A DNA stretch of 64,000 nt from an uncultured Coriobacteriaceae bacterium. GTDB lineage: Bacteria > Actinomycetota > Coriobacteriia > Coriobacteriales > Atopobiaceae. The position numbers were made by a program, and so were the translations under genes. Every line of letters begins with the position of its first letter. The stretch's first letter is position 1. Under the pieces are notes generated by a model, which was given only the letters and a program-made list of their open reading frames with translations, did not search any database and was not told the DNA's origin. The stretch is from assembly GCA_902777325.1 (NCBI GenBank), contig CACYTH010000003.1:1-64000 (forward strand). Direction: 5' to 3'. Shown in pieces: positions 1 through 8,170 of this stretch.

Positions 1-333
1 CTATCAGTCGCCTCAGGCGGGCCGTCCTCCCTCCGGTGGCAACACCCCCCGGGCCTTCGGCAGAGGCAGGGGCAGAGGGCCATCCGGGGGGAGGCCGGTT
101 GGCGGCCCCGCAGGGCTGACATGAAGATAGCCCCAGCCGTCGCCGGGGCCATCGCTCAGTCTTCGGAAGCCAACTCAGACTGTAATGGGGAGGGCTTGTT
201 GCCGCTCGGAGAAATCTCTTGCCCATTGGCCGACGTGCGCAAATGTATGCAGTAGTGGGCTTTATTGGCGTGGGCCATTTGCCCATAATTCGCCCATTCG
301 CCCACAAATTGGGGCCGGACGATTTGCCCATAA
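1..333. other. GC-rich stretch with no recognised gene
   Basis: No reading frame here resembles a protein I know, and I could not match it to RNase P RNA, tmRNA, SRP RNA or 6S RNA by their conserved boxes. Positions 1-180 are very GC-rich and rich in short complementary runs, so a structured RNA cannot be excluded. Positions 219-332 contain five copies of GCCCA, several inside a longer TTGCCCAT word (219-226, 278-287, 289-304, 323-332). The segment lies downstream of the minus-strand tRNA terminator. The region may also be the remnant of a gene cut by the window edge. Confidence 0.4.
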
Positions 334-368
334 GAAAAACCCCTGACCATTTCTACTGGTCAGGGGCC
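334..368 (-). terminator. Rho-independent terminator of the initiator tRNA
   Basis: A 10-bp perfect stem (340-349 with 357-366) with a 7-nt loop is followed, on the minus strand, by a run of T residues. It starts 10 nt past the 3' end of the tRNA and so closes a one-gene tRNA transcript. Confidence 0.85.
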
Positions 369-375
369 TCATGTT

Positions 376-452
376 TGGTCGCGGGGGCAGGATTTGAACC
401 TACGACCTCCGGGTTATGAGCCCGGCGAGCTACCAGACTGCTCCACCCCGCA
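376..452 (-). tRNA. Initiator tRNA-fMet (CAT)
   Basis: The minus strand folds into a complete 77-nt cloverleaf with anticodon CAT in the loop CTCATAA and an encoded CCA end. The three consecutive G-C pairs at the base of the anticodon stem (GGG/CCC), and close agreement with the E. coli initiator sequence over most of its length, identify it as the initiator rather than the elongator Met-tRNA. The first acceptor position is T1 opposite G72, a wobble pair. E. coli has the C1-A72 mismatch that allows formylation and blocks EF-Tu. A weak 1-72 pair fits initiator function. The gene stands alone between its own promoter and terminator. Confidence 0.93.
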
Positions 453-481
453 ATGTCTGGCGCGCCTTAGCGCGGAGTCAT

Positions 482-510
482 AATATACGCAACTGATCAT
501 CTTTGGTCAA
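482..510 (-). promoter_or_regulatory. Sigma-70-type promoter of the initiator tRNA
   Basis: On the minus strand TTGACC (510-505) and TATATT (487-482) are separated by exactly 17 bp. The predicted start lies about 20 nt before the mature 5' end of the tRNA. Confidence 0.8.
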
Positions 511-686
511 ACACTTTCCAGCTCGTTCGCACGACCTCCACAAATCAACCAAACCGCACGTCGCGAGAAAGTGAACCCCACGCCGTTACCCCAGCGAAAC
601 GCGAGAACCTCTATATTATCTAGCGTTGACGTAGCTTTTGAACGCAAAGGCGCCGGTGCCGGCGCACAAATAGGGGAGGCCCAACC

Positions 687-2054
687 ATGTCCATCCGAAT
701 GAACGCGGCAATCGCAGCCTGCAAGGCAAGCCACAAGGCCATGCGCCTGCTCGGACGCACCGCACGCGCTCTGCCGGGCATGATCGCCATGGTCATCGAC
801 CCCAAGATCATCGACGAGCTCTCTCAGGGCCACAAGACCATTACCATCACCGGAACCAACGGCAAGACCACCACCACGCACATCGTGCAGCAGGCGGTCA
901 TCAACACCTACGGCACCGCCGCCTACGACCCCTCCTCCACCAACCTCGAGCAGGGCATTGCAACCACGCTCTGCCTGGACAGCTCCGTCGGTGGCAAGCG
1001 CAAGAGCGATTGGGCCGTCATCGAGTGCGACGAGGGTGCCTCAAAGACCATCCTTCCCGCCATGCATCCGCAGGTGCTGGTGGTCACCAACCTCTACCGC
1101 GACCAGGTGGACCGCTACACCAGCTGGACGACGGCGCGCGACTACATCATCAAGGCGGCCAAGAGCTCGCCCGAGACCAAGCTCGTCATGAACGCCGACT
1201 GCCAGGTGACTGCCTCGATCGCTGACGCCGTTGACAACGACGTCATCTGGTTTGGCGTCGAGTGCCCCGTGTACGAGGACGGCATTGCCGACTTCGACGA
1301 GTCCGTCGAATGCGTGGACTGTGGCGCCGAGCTGGAGTTTACGCATCGCACCTTTGCGCACCTGGGCAACTACACCTGCCCCAAGTGCGGCCGCACGCAC
1401 TACGCGCCGAGCATCGCCTGCACCAAGATCGAAAATGCCACCGAGAAGAGCTGCACCCTCACGCTGCGCATCGACGGTGTGGAGCACGTGGTGGACGCCA
1501 ACATCCGCGCTGGCTACGACGTGTACAACGCGGTGGCCGCCGTCGCCGGCCTGCTTGCGACGGGCATGCCCGAGGAGGACGTCTTCCGCGCGCTCGCGCA
1601 CTTCACCCACGCCGCCCACCGCTTCGAGGTCTTTGACATCGACGGCACGCCCACGCGCCTGCTGCTCATGAAGAACACCGCCGGCTGCAACCAGCTCATC
1701 AACATGCTGGTCTCCGAGGGCAAGCTGCCCGAGAACCTCGTCTGTCTGCTTGGCGCCGAGATCATGGACGGCATCACCACCGACTGGATCCAGGACGTGC
1801 GCTGGGAGAAACTCTGCGCCGAAAAGCCGCAGGTCATCGTGGGTGGCCCCAAGTACGAGGACATGAGGGACCGCCTTGCGCGCGCCGGCGTGCCCGAGCA
1901 GAACATGCGCGTCCAGACCAACTACGCCGCGCTCGTGGAGGACATCGCCGCCATCAAGCAGCCCGTGACCGTCATCGCAAACTGCTCCACCATCGAGGCC
2001 CTGCGCCTCGAGCTCGTCAAGAAGTACCAGCCGGTGGACTTCTGGTCGGAATAG
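687..2054 (+). CDS. murT: MurT-type lipid II isoglutaminyl synthase subunit
   Basis: A 455-residue Mur-ligase-family protein. MurT with the amidotransferase GatD amidates the D-glutamate of the lipid II stem peptide, a cytoplasmic peptidoglycan modification. Visible features are an ATP P-loop GTNGKTTT at residues 56-63, a four-cysteine zinc ribbon inside the middle domain (C209, C212, C231, C234) that separates MurT from classical MurC-F ligases, and a C-terminal DUF1727 domain with the KNTAG motif. The start follows an AGGGGAGG ribosome site. The usual partner gatD (a class I amidotransferase) is not adjacent: the upstream neighbour is a tRNA and downstream is a glycosidase. Family assignment is firm; the pairing with a distant GatD is inferred. 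Confidence 0.88.
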   Translation: MSIRMNAAIAACKASHKAMRLLGRTARALPGMIAMVIDPKIIDELSQGHKTITITGTNGKTTTTHIVQQAVINTYGTAAYDPSSTNLEQGIATTLCLDSSVGGKRKSDWAVIECDEGASKTILPAMHPQVLVVTNLYRDQVDRYTSWTTARDYIIKAAKSSPETKLVMNADCQVTASIADAVDNDVIWFGVECPVYEDGIADFDESVECVDCGAELEFTHRTFAHLGNYTCPKCGRTHYAPSIACTKIENATEKSCTLTLRIDGVEHVVDANIRAGYDVYNAVAAVAGLLATGMPEEDVFRALAHFTHAAHRFEVFDIDGTPTRLLLMKNTAGCNQLINMLVSEGKLPENLVCLLGAEIMDGITTDWIQDVRWEKLCAEKPQVIVGGPKYEDMRDRLARAGVPEQNMRVQTNYAALVEDIAAIKQPVTVIANCSTIEALRLELVKKYQPVDFWSE

Positions 2055-2175
2055 GGTGGGGTAAGGCGCCGGCTTTTGGGCCTGGCGCGCCCGGACGTTG
2101 TGAAGGTTTCATCAACCGGGCGAGTAGTCGGTGAAGGGCACCCCACCAACAGCCACATCTGATATAAACCATAGG

Positions 2176-2204
2176 GCCGCGTGTGCCACAGGGGCGCACG
2201 CGGC
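2176..2204 (+). other. Stem-loop between murT and the GH32 gene
   Basis: A 12-bp stem with one G-T wobble (2176-2187 with 2193-2204) and a 5-nt loop. It lacks a T-tract, so it may be a weak murT terminator or a 5' leader structure of the GH32 gene 40 nt downstream. Confidence 0.5.
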
Positions 2205-2244
2205 ATTGTCATAAGACCTACGTCTTGCAAGGAGCATCACGCAC

Positions 2245-3672
2245 ATGTCCAACGAGAGGTATCGCCTCGGCTTCCACATCGCCCCCAAGACCGGCTGGCT
2301 CAACGACCCCAACGGCCTCTGCCAGTTCCGTGGCGTCTATCACGCCTTCTTCCAGTTCAACCCGGTCTGGCCCAAGATCGATACCAAGTACTGGCGTCAC
2401 TTCACCTCAACCGACCTCGTGCACTGGAAGGACTGCGGCACCCCGCTGGTGACCGACATCGCCGAGGACCGCAACGGCGTCTACTCGGGCTCTGCCTGCG
2501 TGCGTCGCGGCATGGCCTCCGACGGCGGCGACCTCATGTGCCTCTACTACACCGGCAACGTGGTCTACAAGGACGACCCCGAGGCTGGCATGGACTTCGT
2601 CCACACCGGGCGCGAGGCCAACGAGATCCTGGTGACCAGCGAGGACGGCGAGCACTTCTCCGAGAAGAGCGTTCTGCTGCGCAACTCCGACTACCCCGAC
2701 GTCTGCACGCTGCACGTCCGCGACCCCAAGGTCTGGGAGCAGGACGGTCGCGTCTGGATGCTGCTCGGCGCGCGCGACCTCGACGACGAGGGCATGGTGC
2801 TGCTCTACGGCTCCGATGACGGCCGCGAGTGGCGCATCAAGTCGCAGGTCTACTCCAAGAACCCCTTCGGCTACATGTGGGAGTGCCCCAACATCGTGCA
2901 GATCGACGGCCATGACTTCCTCGCGGTGTGCCCGCAGGGCCTGCCCGGCGAGGTCGACCGCTGGCAGAACCTCTGGCAGGCGGGCTACTTCCCGCTGGAG
3001 GGCAGCATCCTCGACACGGTGCTCGTGGACGAGACCACCTTCGTGGAGTGGGACCTCGGCTACGACTTCTACGCGCCGCAGGTCTTTGTGGACGACTCCG
3101 GCCGCACCATCCTCATCGGTTGGATGGGCACCTTCGAGGACAACCGCACCAGCAGCCCCAACGGCATGACCTGGGCGCACTGCCTCACCGTGCCGCGCGT
3201 GCTGACGATGGGCGAGAACGGCCTGCTCCGCCAGAATCCGGCCCCCGAGCTCGACGCCATGCGCGGCGAGGCGATCCCCCTCAAGGTGAGTCGTCACGTT
3301 GCCATCGACGAGCATCGCGGTGACATCGTGATCGAGGGCATCCAGGGCGTGGGCGCCCTCGCGCTCGACGACAACGCCGTGGAGATTGCCTACACCGGCG
3401 AGAAGCTCGAGGTGAGCTTTGGCAACGCCGAGGTCGCCGGCGGCCGCATCGACCGTCAGGTCCCGCTCGACCACCTCGACGACCTCCGCGTGATGGTGGA
3501 CACCTCCGCCATCGAGATCTATGCCAACGGCGGCGAGACGGTCTTCTCCACGCGCTGGTTCCCCACGGCCGACATGCTCAAGGTGGAGGCCAGCTTCAAG
3601 AGCGAGAGCGCCGTCATGTATCCCCTCGAGGACGCCATGGCTGACGCCTACGTGGACTCCCACGTCATGTAA
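2245..3672 (+). CDS. scrB: GH32 sucrose-6-phosphate hydrolase / fructosidase
   Basis: A 475-residue GH32 enzyme expected to cleave sucrose-6-phosphate, or another beta-fructoside, in the cytoplasm; there is no signal peptide. The three family signatures are present: WLNDPNG with nucleophile D21, RDP with transition-state stabiliser D160, and WECPN with acid/base E213. The five-bladed catalytic domain fills about residues 8-310 and a C-terminal beta-sandwich follows. An AAGGAG site precedes the ATG. No sucrose PTS permease, fructokinase or LacI regulator is adjacent, so the substrate (sucrose, sucrose-6-phosphate or a fructo-oligosaccharide) cannot be fixed from context. Confidence 0.88.
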   Translation: MSNERYRLGFHIAPKTGWLNDPNGLCQFRGVYHAFFQFNPVWPKIDTKYWRHFTSTDLVHWKDCGTPLVTDIAEDRNGVYSGSACVRRGMASDGGDLMCLYYTGNVVYKDDPEAGMDFVHTGREANEILVTSEDGEHFSEKSVLLRNSDYPDVCTLHVRDPKVWEQDGRVWMLLGARDLDDEGMVLLYGSDDGREWRIKSQVYSKNPFGYMWECPNIVQIDGHDFLAVCPQGLPGEVDRWQNLWQAGYFPLEGSILDTVLVDETTFVEWDLGYDFYAPQVFVDDSGRTILIGWMGTFEDNRTSSPNGMTWAHCLTVPRVLTMGENGLLRQNPAPELDAMRGEAIPLKVSRHVAIDEHRGDIVIEGIQGVGALALDDNAVEIAYTGEKLEVSFGNAEVAGGRIDRQVPLDHLDDLRVMVDTSAIEIYANGGETVFSTRWFPTADMLKVEASFKSESAVMYPLEDAMADAYVDSHVM

Positions 3673-3694
3673 TGCCATCGCCAAAAGCGATCGA

Positions 3695-3735
3695 GAGGGG
3701 CGGGTCGACGTCGTGTCGGCCCGCCCCTTTGCTTT
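3695..3735 (+). terminator. Rho-independent terminator of the GH32 gene
   Basis: An 8-bp all-GC stem (GGGGCGGG, 3697-3704, with CCCGCCCC, 3720-3727) is followed by TTTGCTTT, 25 nt after the stop codon. Confidence 0.85.
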
Positions 3736-3802
3736 GTCGCATGACGCGGCAAGACCTCTGCCCTTTTTTGGACCATTTGAGCTGACAACCCCTCTAACCT
3801 GC

Positions 3803-3825
3803 GGTTGCAACCATTGGTTGCAACC
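3803..3825 (+). promoter_or_regulatory. Tandem 10-bp palindromes upstream of the XRE gene
   Basis: The perfect palindrome GGTTGCAACC occurs twice (3803-3812 and 3816-3825), separated by ATT, giving a 13-bp repeat period. The pair sits about 105 bp before the XRE regulator start. A possible promoter (TTGGTG 3852-3857, TACCCT 3874-3879, 16-bp spacing) lies between. It looks like a paired operator, perhaps for the regulator itself; that role is inferred. Confidence 0.5.
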
Positions 3826-3929
3826 AAAAGTGGCCAAAATGCAGCCGCAGATTGGTGGTATGCGCCTCAGTGCTACCCTAATCTCGGTGGTGTCAGAGCG
3901 ACGGATACCGCTTCGTGAAAGGACCCGCA

Positions 3930-4907
3930 ATGAGCTTCCGTGAAAACCTTCAGCACCTGCGCGCCACGCGCAACATGACTCAGGAGCAGCTCGCCATGCT
4001 GGTGGGCGTGAGCCGCCAGTCCGTGACCAAGTGGGAGGCGGAGAAGGCCTACCCCGAGATGGACAAGCTGCTCAAGCTCTGCCAGATCTTCGATTGCTCG
4101 CTTGATGACCTTGTCCAAGGGGACCTCACCGTACGTACGCCCGAGCCTGGCCTCACCATTCCGACGGCTGCGCTCGCCGAGGACGTCATTGGTTACGACG
4201 AGCACTACCGTAACTACGCCAGGCGTATTGCCGTGGGCGTGGCGATGTGCATCCTTGGCGCGGCCGTGGCATCGACCATGGACGAGTGGCTTGGCGACGG
4301 CCCCACCGCGCTGGGGTTCTTCGGGTGCGTCGGAATCGGTCTCATGTTCATCATCCCGGCAGCCCTTGAGGACAGTGCCTTCAAGAAGGCACATCCCTAC
4401 GTTGCCAACTTCTACACCGACGACGAGCGAATTCCTGAGAAGCGTCAGTTTGGCGTGCGTTTGGTCGCAGGTATCTGCTTCATCCTCGCGGCACTGGTCT
4501 TTGGTGCGTTCGCAGACCAGGTCGGCCTCATGGGACCGATTATGGCGCTCTTCTTCGTTGCCGTCGCCCTGGGCGTTGGGCTCATCGTGCACGCCGCGCT
4601 GATCAACGAGCGTCTCGACATCGAGGCATACAACATCTCCGCCCTCGAGGAGCTGTCCGAAGAGGAGATCGCCTCGATAGTGGGAGAGGAGCGTGCGCCA
4701 GCCGTGCTGAAGAAGGTACGCAGGAGCAAGCTTGAGGGCTCCGTCTGCGGCGTCATCATGCTGCTGGCAACGGCCATCGCCCTGCCGCTCATGTTCTGGG
4801 CCACCTGGTTTGGCGAGCCGTTCTGGCGCCTGTATTTCTGGATCCCCTGGATGGTGGGCGGACTCCTGTGCGGCATCGCCTGCATCATCATCGAGCAGAA
4901 GAAGTAA
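3930..4907 (+). CDS. XRE-family regulator with C-terminal membrane domain
   Basis: A 325-residue protein with an N-terminal XRE/HTH_3 DNA-binding domain (about residues 5-60) joined to about six hydrophobic segments beginning near residue 90 and ending at a short Lys-rich C-terminus. The start at 3930 is chosen because AAAGGA precedes it at normal distance; a GTG at 3915 is in frame but poorly placed. Membrane-anchored XRE proteins of this layout occur in Firmicutes and Coriobacteriia and usually have no known ligand. The tandem palindromes at 3803-3825 could be its own binding site. Function beyond membrane-linked transcription control is unknown. Confidence 0.8.
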   Translation: MSFRENLQHLRATRNMTQEQLAMLVGVSRQSVTKWEAEKAYPEMDKLLKLCQIFDCSLDDLVQGDLTVRTPEPGLTIPTAALAEDVIGYDEHYRNYARRIAVGVAMCILGAAVASTMDEWLGDGPTALGFFGCVGIGLMFIIPAALEDSAFKKAHPYVANFYTDDERIPEKRQFGVRLVAGICFILAALVFGAFADQVGLMGPIMALFFVAVALGVGLIVHAALINERLDIEAYNISALEELSEEEIASIVGEERAPAVLKKVRRSKLEGSVCGVIMLLATAIALPLMFWATWFGEPFWRLYFWIPWMVGGLLCGIACIIIEQKK

Positions 4908-4942
4908 CCGTTAAGCAGGGTTTAAAGGTATTTCTGGTTGGC

Positions 4943-5118
4943 GGCGTGATGGGGGCCGGCGGGACAGGGGACGGGGCGGCAGCGGTGAGCTGAGCGGGAC
5001 AGGGGACGGGTTAGTGTCCCACCGCTTTGCAGGAATCGGTGGGACACTAACCCGTCCCCTGTCCCGCTCAGCTCACCGCTGCCGCCCCGTCCCCTGTCCC
5101 GCCGGCCCCCATCACGCC
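4943..5118. repeat. 82-bp perfect inverted repeat
   Basis: Two 82-nt arms (4943-5024 and 5037-5118) are exact reverse complements, separated by a 12-nt loop (5025-5036). Each arm holds two copies of the word GCGGGACAGGGGACGGG. The element almost fills the gap between the XRE gene and the sigma-factor gene. It shares the GGGACAGGGGACG core with the element at 36868-37018. If transcribed it would form one very long hairpin. Confidence 0.9.
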
Positions 5119-5190
5119 AGCACTCTGCTTCCTGAGTTTTCTGCGACAATTGTCTGCGTTCAATCGTATCTGGGGCAAAGGGAGGAATGC

Positions 5191-5667
5191 GTGCCGCAGA
5201 CGTGCGACATAGAGGCGATCTTCCGGAGGCATGCACAGACGGTCTACCGCGTGTGCTACTCCTTCATGGGCAATGCCGCCGATGCCGAGGACGCGACGCA
5301 GGCCACGTTCATGAAGCTGGTGGATCACCCGCGCCAATTTGCTAGCGAGCAACACGAGAAGGCATGGCTCATCGTCTGCGCATCCAACCTATGCAAGGAC
5401 ACGCTCAAGAGCGCCAGCCGCACGCGCGTGGTGGCCATGCCCGAGCAGGAGCCCGCCGATACGAGCGCGTCTGAGCCACTGGACGCCACGCTCGATGCGG
5501 TGCTGCGCCTCCCTGAGAAGTACAAGGACGTGGTCTACCTGCACTATTACGAGGGACTCAAGACTGACGAGATCGCTCGCACGCTCGACGAGAAGCCCTC
5601 GACGGTGCGCAACCGGCTGCGCGATGCGCGTGGACTATTGAGGAAGGCGTTGGGAGGCGAGGCGTGA
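5191..5667 (+). CDS. ECF-type RNA polymerase sigma factor
   Basis: A 158-residue sigma-70-family factor. Region 2 lies around residues 8-70 (HAQTVYRVCYSF, then NAADAEDATQATF), and region 4 around residues 100-155 carries the LPEKYKDVVYLHYYEG helix-turn-helix typical of ECF factors. The GTG start at 5191 follows GGGAGG at the right distance and gives the usual ECF length; a longer frame opening at 5014 runs through the palindromic repeat and is rejected. The stop overlaps the start of the next gene, a membrane protein that is probably its anti-sigma factor, so the pair is co-translated. Confidence 0.9.
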   Translation: MPQTCDIEAIFRRHAQTVYRVCYSFMGNAADAEDATQATFMKLVDHPRQFASEQHEKAWLIVCASNLCKDTLKSASRTRVVAMPEQEPADTSASEPLDATLDAVLRLPEKYKDVVYLHYYEGLKTDEIARTLDEKPSTVRNRLRDARGLLRKALGGEA

Positions 5668-6344
5668 TGGCCATGACAGACGACCAGCTAGCCCAGCAGG
5701 TGCATGACGCATACGAGAAGATCGAGCTCTCGGATGACGCGCAGGACCGCATGCTCGCCGCCCTGCTCGCTGCCTCTGACGCGAAGCAGGCCGAGCAAAA
5801 CGCCGACCGCGGGCCGTCCACGCGTACCACCAGGGGACAGGTCATTCAGATGCCCAAGCGCAGCGGCCTCAAGCGGTGGATGCCGATAGCGGCCGTGCTG
5901 CTGGCAGCCCTGGTTGTGGTCCAGGTGGGCGTGCTCACCGTCGGCAACCACTCTGGTGAAACGCGAGCCGACATAGCACCTAAGTCCGAGGAGTCCATGG
6001 CTGCCGACTCCCTTGACGTGAATGCCTCTGACAGTGTTGCGTTCGAGACGGCTGCGCCTCAAGAGGGGGAGGCGAAGGCGGATTCCGTGGCATCCGAAGT
6101 CGCGGACTCGTCCGAAGTCTCCGCGATGGTGGAAGACTGCCCGCTCATTACGCTCTCGGACGGGACGGAGCTTGTGGCCCGTTCCGAGCAGGTGGATGTC
6201 GTTGAGACGGGCGATTTGCTCGAGGAGACGACTGCCCGTTCCGTTGACGGAGAGCAGTCTGTCGCCTGTCGGGTGTACGAGCTTGTAGGTGGCGGCTATG
6301 CGGTCTCTTATGAGGGCGAGGAGACCTACTGGCTTTGTGACTGA
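5667..6344 (+). CDS. Probable membrane anti-sigma factor
   Basis: A 225-residue single-pass membrane protein. Residues 1-65 are a charged cytoplasmic domain, 71-93 form one hydrophobic helix, and the remaining ~130 residues are an acidic, Ser/Glu/Asp-rich extracellular domain with no family I recognise. The ATG overlaps the sigma-factor stop by one base, the classical arrangement for a sigma/anti-sigma pair. No zinc-binding HxxxCxxC motif of ZAS anti-sigma factors is visible, so the inhibition mechanism is not clear. The role rests on topology and operon position. Confidence 0.65.
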   Translation: MAMTDDQLAQQVHDAYEKIELSDDAQDRMLAALLAASDAKQAEQNADRGPSTRTTRGQVIQMPKRSGLKRWMPIAAVLLAALVVVQVGVLTVGNHSGETRADIAPKSEESMAADSLDVNASDSVAFETAAPQEGEAKADSVASEVADSSEVSAMVEDCPLITLSDGTELVARSEQVDVVETGDLLEETTARSVDGEQSVACRVYELVGGGYAVSYEGEETYWLCD

Positions 6345-6435
6345 TCGGCTGACTCCCGAAATTTTGCAAATCAATCCGACAAAACGCGTGGCACGCTCGT
6401 TTCTCCAGTAGACGCATCGTCGAAAGGGGAAGGAC

Positions 6436-8067
6436 ATGACACGCAATCACCTGCACGTGACGGGACGTTCCGTTGCGGCGGCAGCCATTACTGCATCGCT
6501 GGTCACCACGCTTGGCTGTGGGTTCATCGGTCGCGCCGGTAGTGGCGAGACGCGCACTATCAGCGCGAGCACTGAGGAGGACGTCGTCTGTGAGGACGCC
6601 AAGGTGACCTCGGACGGCCTGTACGCAACGACCGAGAGCCTTTCTCCTGAGGAGGGCTTGGATCCCTTTAACACCGAGGAATACGACTCCCTCGAGGAGC
6701 AGGGCTTTGTTGCCGCGCTGACGCGTCCGCTCTCCACTGTCTCGGCCGACGTGGACACCGCCAGTTACTGCAACCTGCGGCGCATGCTCAATGACGGCTG
6801 GTCCGCCGAGGAGATCGACTCCGGGGCCGTGCGCATCGAGGAGATGCTCAACTACTTTGACTACGACTACGCGGCGCCTGCGGATGGCAGCCTCTTTGGC
6901 ACCACCGTGCACGTGGGCGACTGCCCGTGGAACGACCAGACAAAGCTTGTGACCCTGGGCTTTGCCACGGCGCCCGAGGCAGCGTCAATTGCCGAGAAGG
7001 GCTCCAACCTCGTGTTTCTCATCGACATCTCCGGCTCGATGGACGAGCCCGACAAGCTCGACCTGCTCAAGGATGCCTTTGACGAGCTGGTGAGCCACCT
7101 GGGGGAGAACGACCGCGTGTCCATCGTCACCTACGCGGGTGGCGAGGACGTGGTGCTCGAGGGTGCCAAGGGCACCGAGGGACGCAAGATCATGCGTGCC
7201 ATCAACAGGCTGCGCGCCGATGGCTCCACCAACGGCGAGGCGGGCCTCAAGATGGCCTACGAGGTCGCGCAACGCAACTACATCGAAGGCGGGGTCAACC
7301 GCATCGTGATGGCCTCCGACGGCGACCTCAACGTGGGCATGAGCAGCGAGTCCGACCTGCACGACTACGTGGACGAGCAGCGCGAGACGGGTGTCTACCT
7401 CTCCGTCTTGGGCTTTGGCTCGGGCAACTACAAGGACAACAAGATGGAGACGCTGGCCGACCACGGCAACGGCTCCTACCACTACATCGACTGCATCGAG
7501 GAGGCAGAGCGCGTGCTGGGCACCAAGCTGACGGCAAACCTGGTGCCTCTGGCTGACGACGTCAAGGTGCAGGTCGAGTTCAACCCCGCACAGGTCAAGG
7601 GCTATCGCCTGATTGGCTACGAGAATCGCGCGATGGCCGACGAGGACTTCCGCGACGACGAGAAGGATGCGGGCGACGTGGGCCCCGGTGCGCAGTTCAC
7701 GGTGGCCTACGAGGTGGCGCTCGTCGACTCCGGGCAGCCGATTGCGACGAGCGACCTCAAGTACGGAGACGAGGCGTCGGGCGACAAGGCGAGTGACGAG
7801 TGGCTGACCGCGACGATCCGCTACCAGCCAGCCGATGGCAGCGACACGAGCGAGCAGGTCGTGACTGTGGGCAAGGGCGACCTTGTCAAGGACCCAGGCG
7901 AGGACTGGCGCTTTCAGGCGGCAGTCATCGAGCTGGGCATGCTGCTGCGCGACTCCGACTATGCGGGAACTGCCAGCCTCGACGAGATAGAGGGCCTGGT
8001 GGGCACGAGCGGGCTCGCCGACGAACGCGAGGGATTCCTCGACCTGGCCGACCTTGCATTGGGATAA
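6436..8067 (+). CDS. YfbK-like von Willebrand factor A lipoprotein
   Basis: A 543-residue exported protein. A short signal peptide ends in TLGC at residues 25-28, a near-consensus lipobox (Thr replaces the usual Leu at -3), so lipid attachment at C28 is likely. An N-terminal von_Willebrand domain of the YfbK type (about 85-170, with SADVDTASYCNLRR) precedes a VWA domain (about 190-370). The metal-ion-dependent adhesion site is intact: D197, S199 and S201 in DISGS, then GSTNGE and SDGD. A DUF3520-like region fills the C-terminus. It follows the sigma/anti-sigma pair by 91 bp on the same strand and may be the sigma factor's target or sensor. Confidence 0.85.
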   Translation: MTRNHLHVTGRSVAAAAITASLVTTLGCGFIGRAGSGETRTISASTEEDVVCEDAKVTSDGLYATTESLSPEEGLDPFNTEEYDSLEEQGFVAALTRPLSTVSADVDTASYCNLRRMLNDGWSAEEIDSGAVRIEEMLNYFDYDYAAPADGSLFGTTVHVGDCPWNDQTKLVTLGFATAPEAASIAEKGSNLVFLIDISGSMDEPDKLDLLKDAFDELVSHLGENDRVSIVTYAGGEDVVLEGAKGTEGRKIMRAINRLRADGSTNGEAGLKMAYEVAQRNYIEGGVNRIVMASDGDLNVGMSSESDLHDYVDEQRETGVYLSVLGFGSGNYKDNKMETLADHGNGSYHYIDCIEEAERVLGTKLTANLVPLADDVKVQVEFNPAQVKGYRLIGYENRAMADEDFRDDEKDAGDVGPGAQFTVAYEVALVDSGQPIATSDLKYGDEASGDKASDEWLTATIRYQPADGSDTSEQVVTVGKGDLVKDPGEDWRFQAAVIELGMLLRDSDYAGTASLDEIEGLVGTSGLADEREGFLDLADLALG

Positions 8068-8121
8068 GAACGCAGACTAACCAGCAGCACCAATAGCCGT
8101 TTGCCTTGCCAGGCGAGTCCC

Positions 8122-8170
8122 CACCTCCCACGAGTAGCGCTATGCTACCTGTCGTGGGAGGTGCTTTTTC
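8122..8170 (+). terminator. Terminator hairpin that also buries the next ribosome site
   Basis: A perfect 12-bp stem (8122-8133 with 8152-8163) is followed by CTTTTTC, a good intrinsic terminator for the VWA gene. The ATG of the next gene follows immediately at 8171. The 3' arm contains GGGAGG, the only plausible ribosome site for that gene, so read-through mRNA would have the site base-paired. Confidence 0.8.

Noticed and set aside
219..419. Plus-strand frame ending in GAGFEPTTSGL
   Set aside because: This ending is the well-known false translation of a tRNA gene read on the opposite strand; the frame overlaps the initiator tRNA.
2407..3930. A 507-codon minus-strand open frame
   Set aside because: Antisense to the GH32 gene and runs through its terminator and the downstream operator.
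5014..5190. N-terminal extension of the sigma factor
   Set aside because: The extension is translated palindrome with Arg/Pro-rich non-family sequence; the GTG at 5191 has a proper ribosome site.
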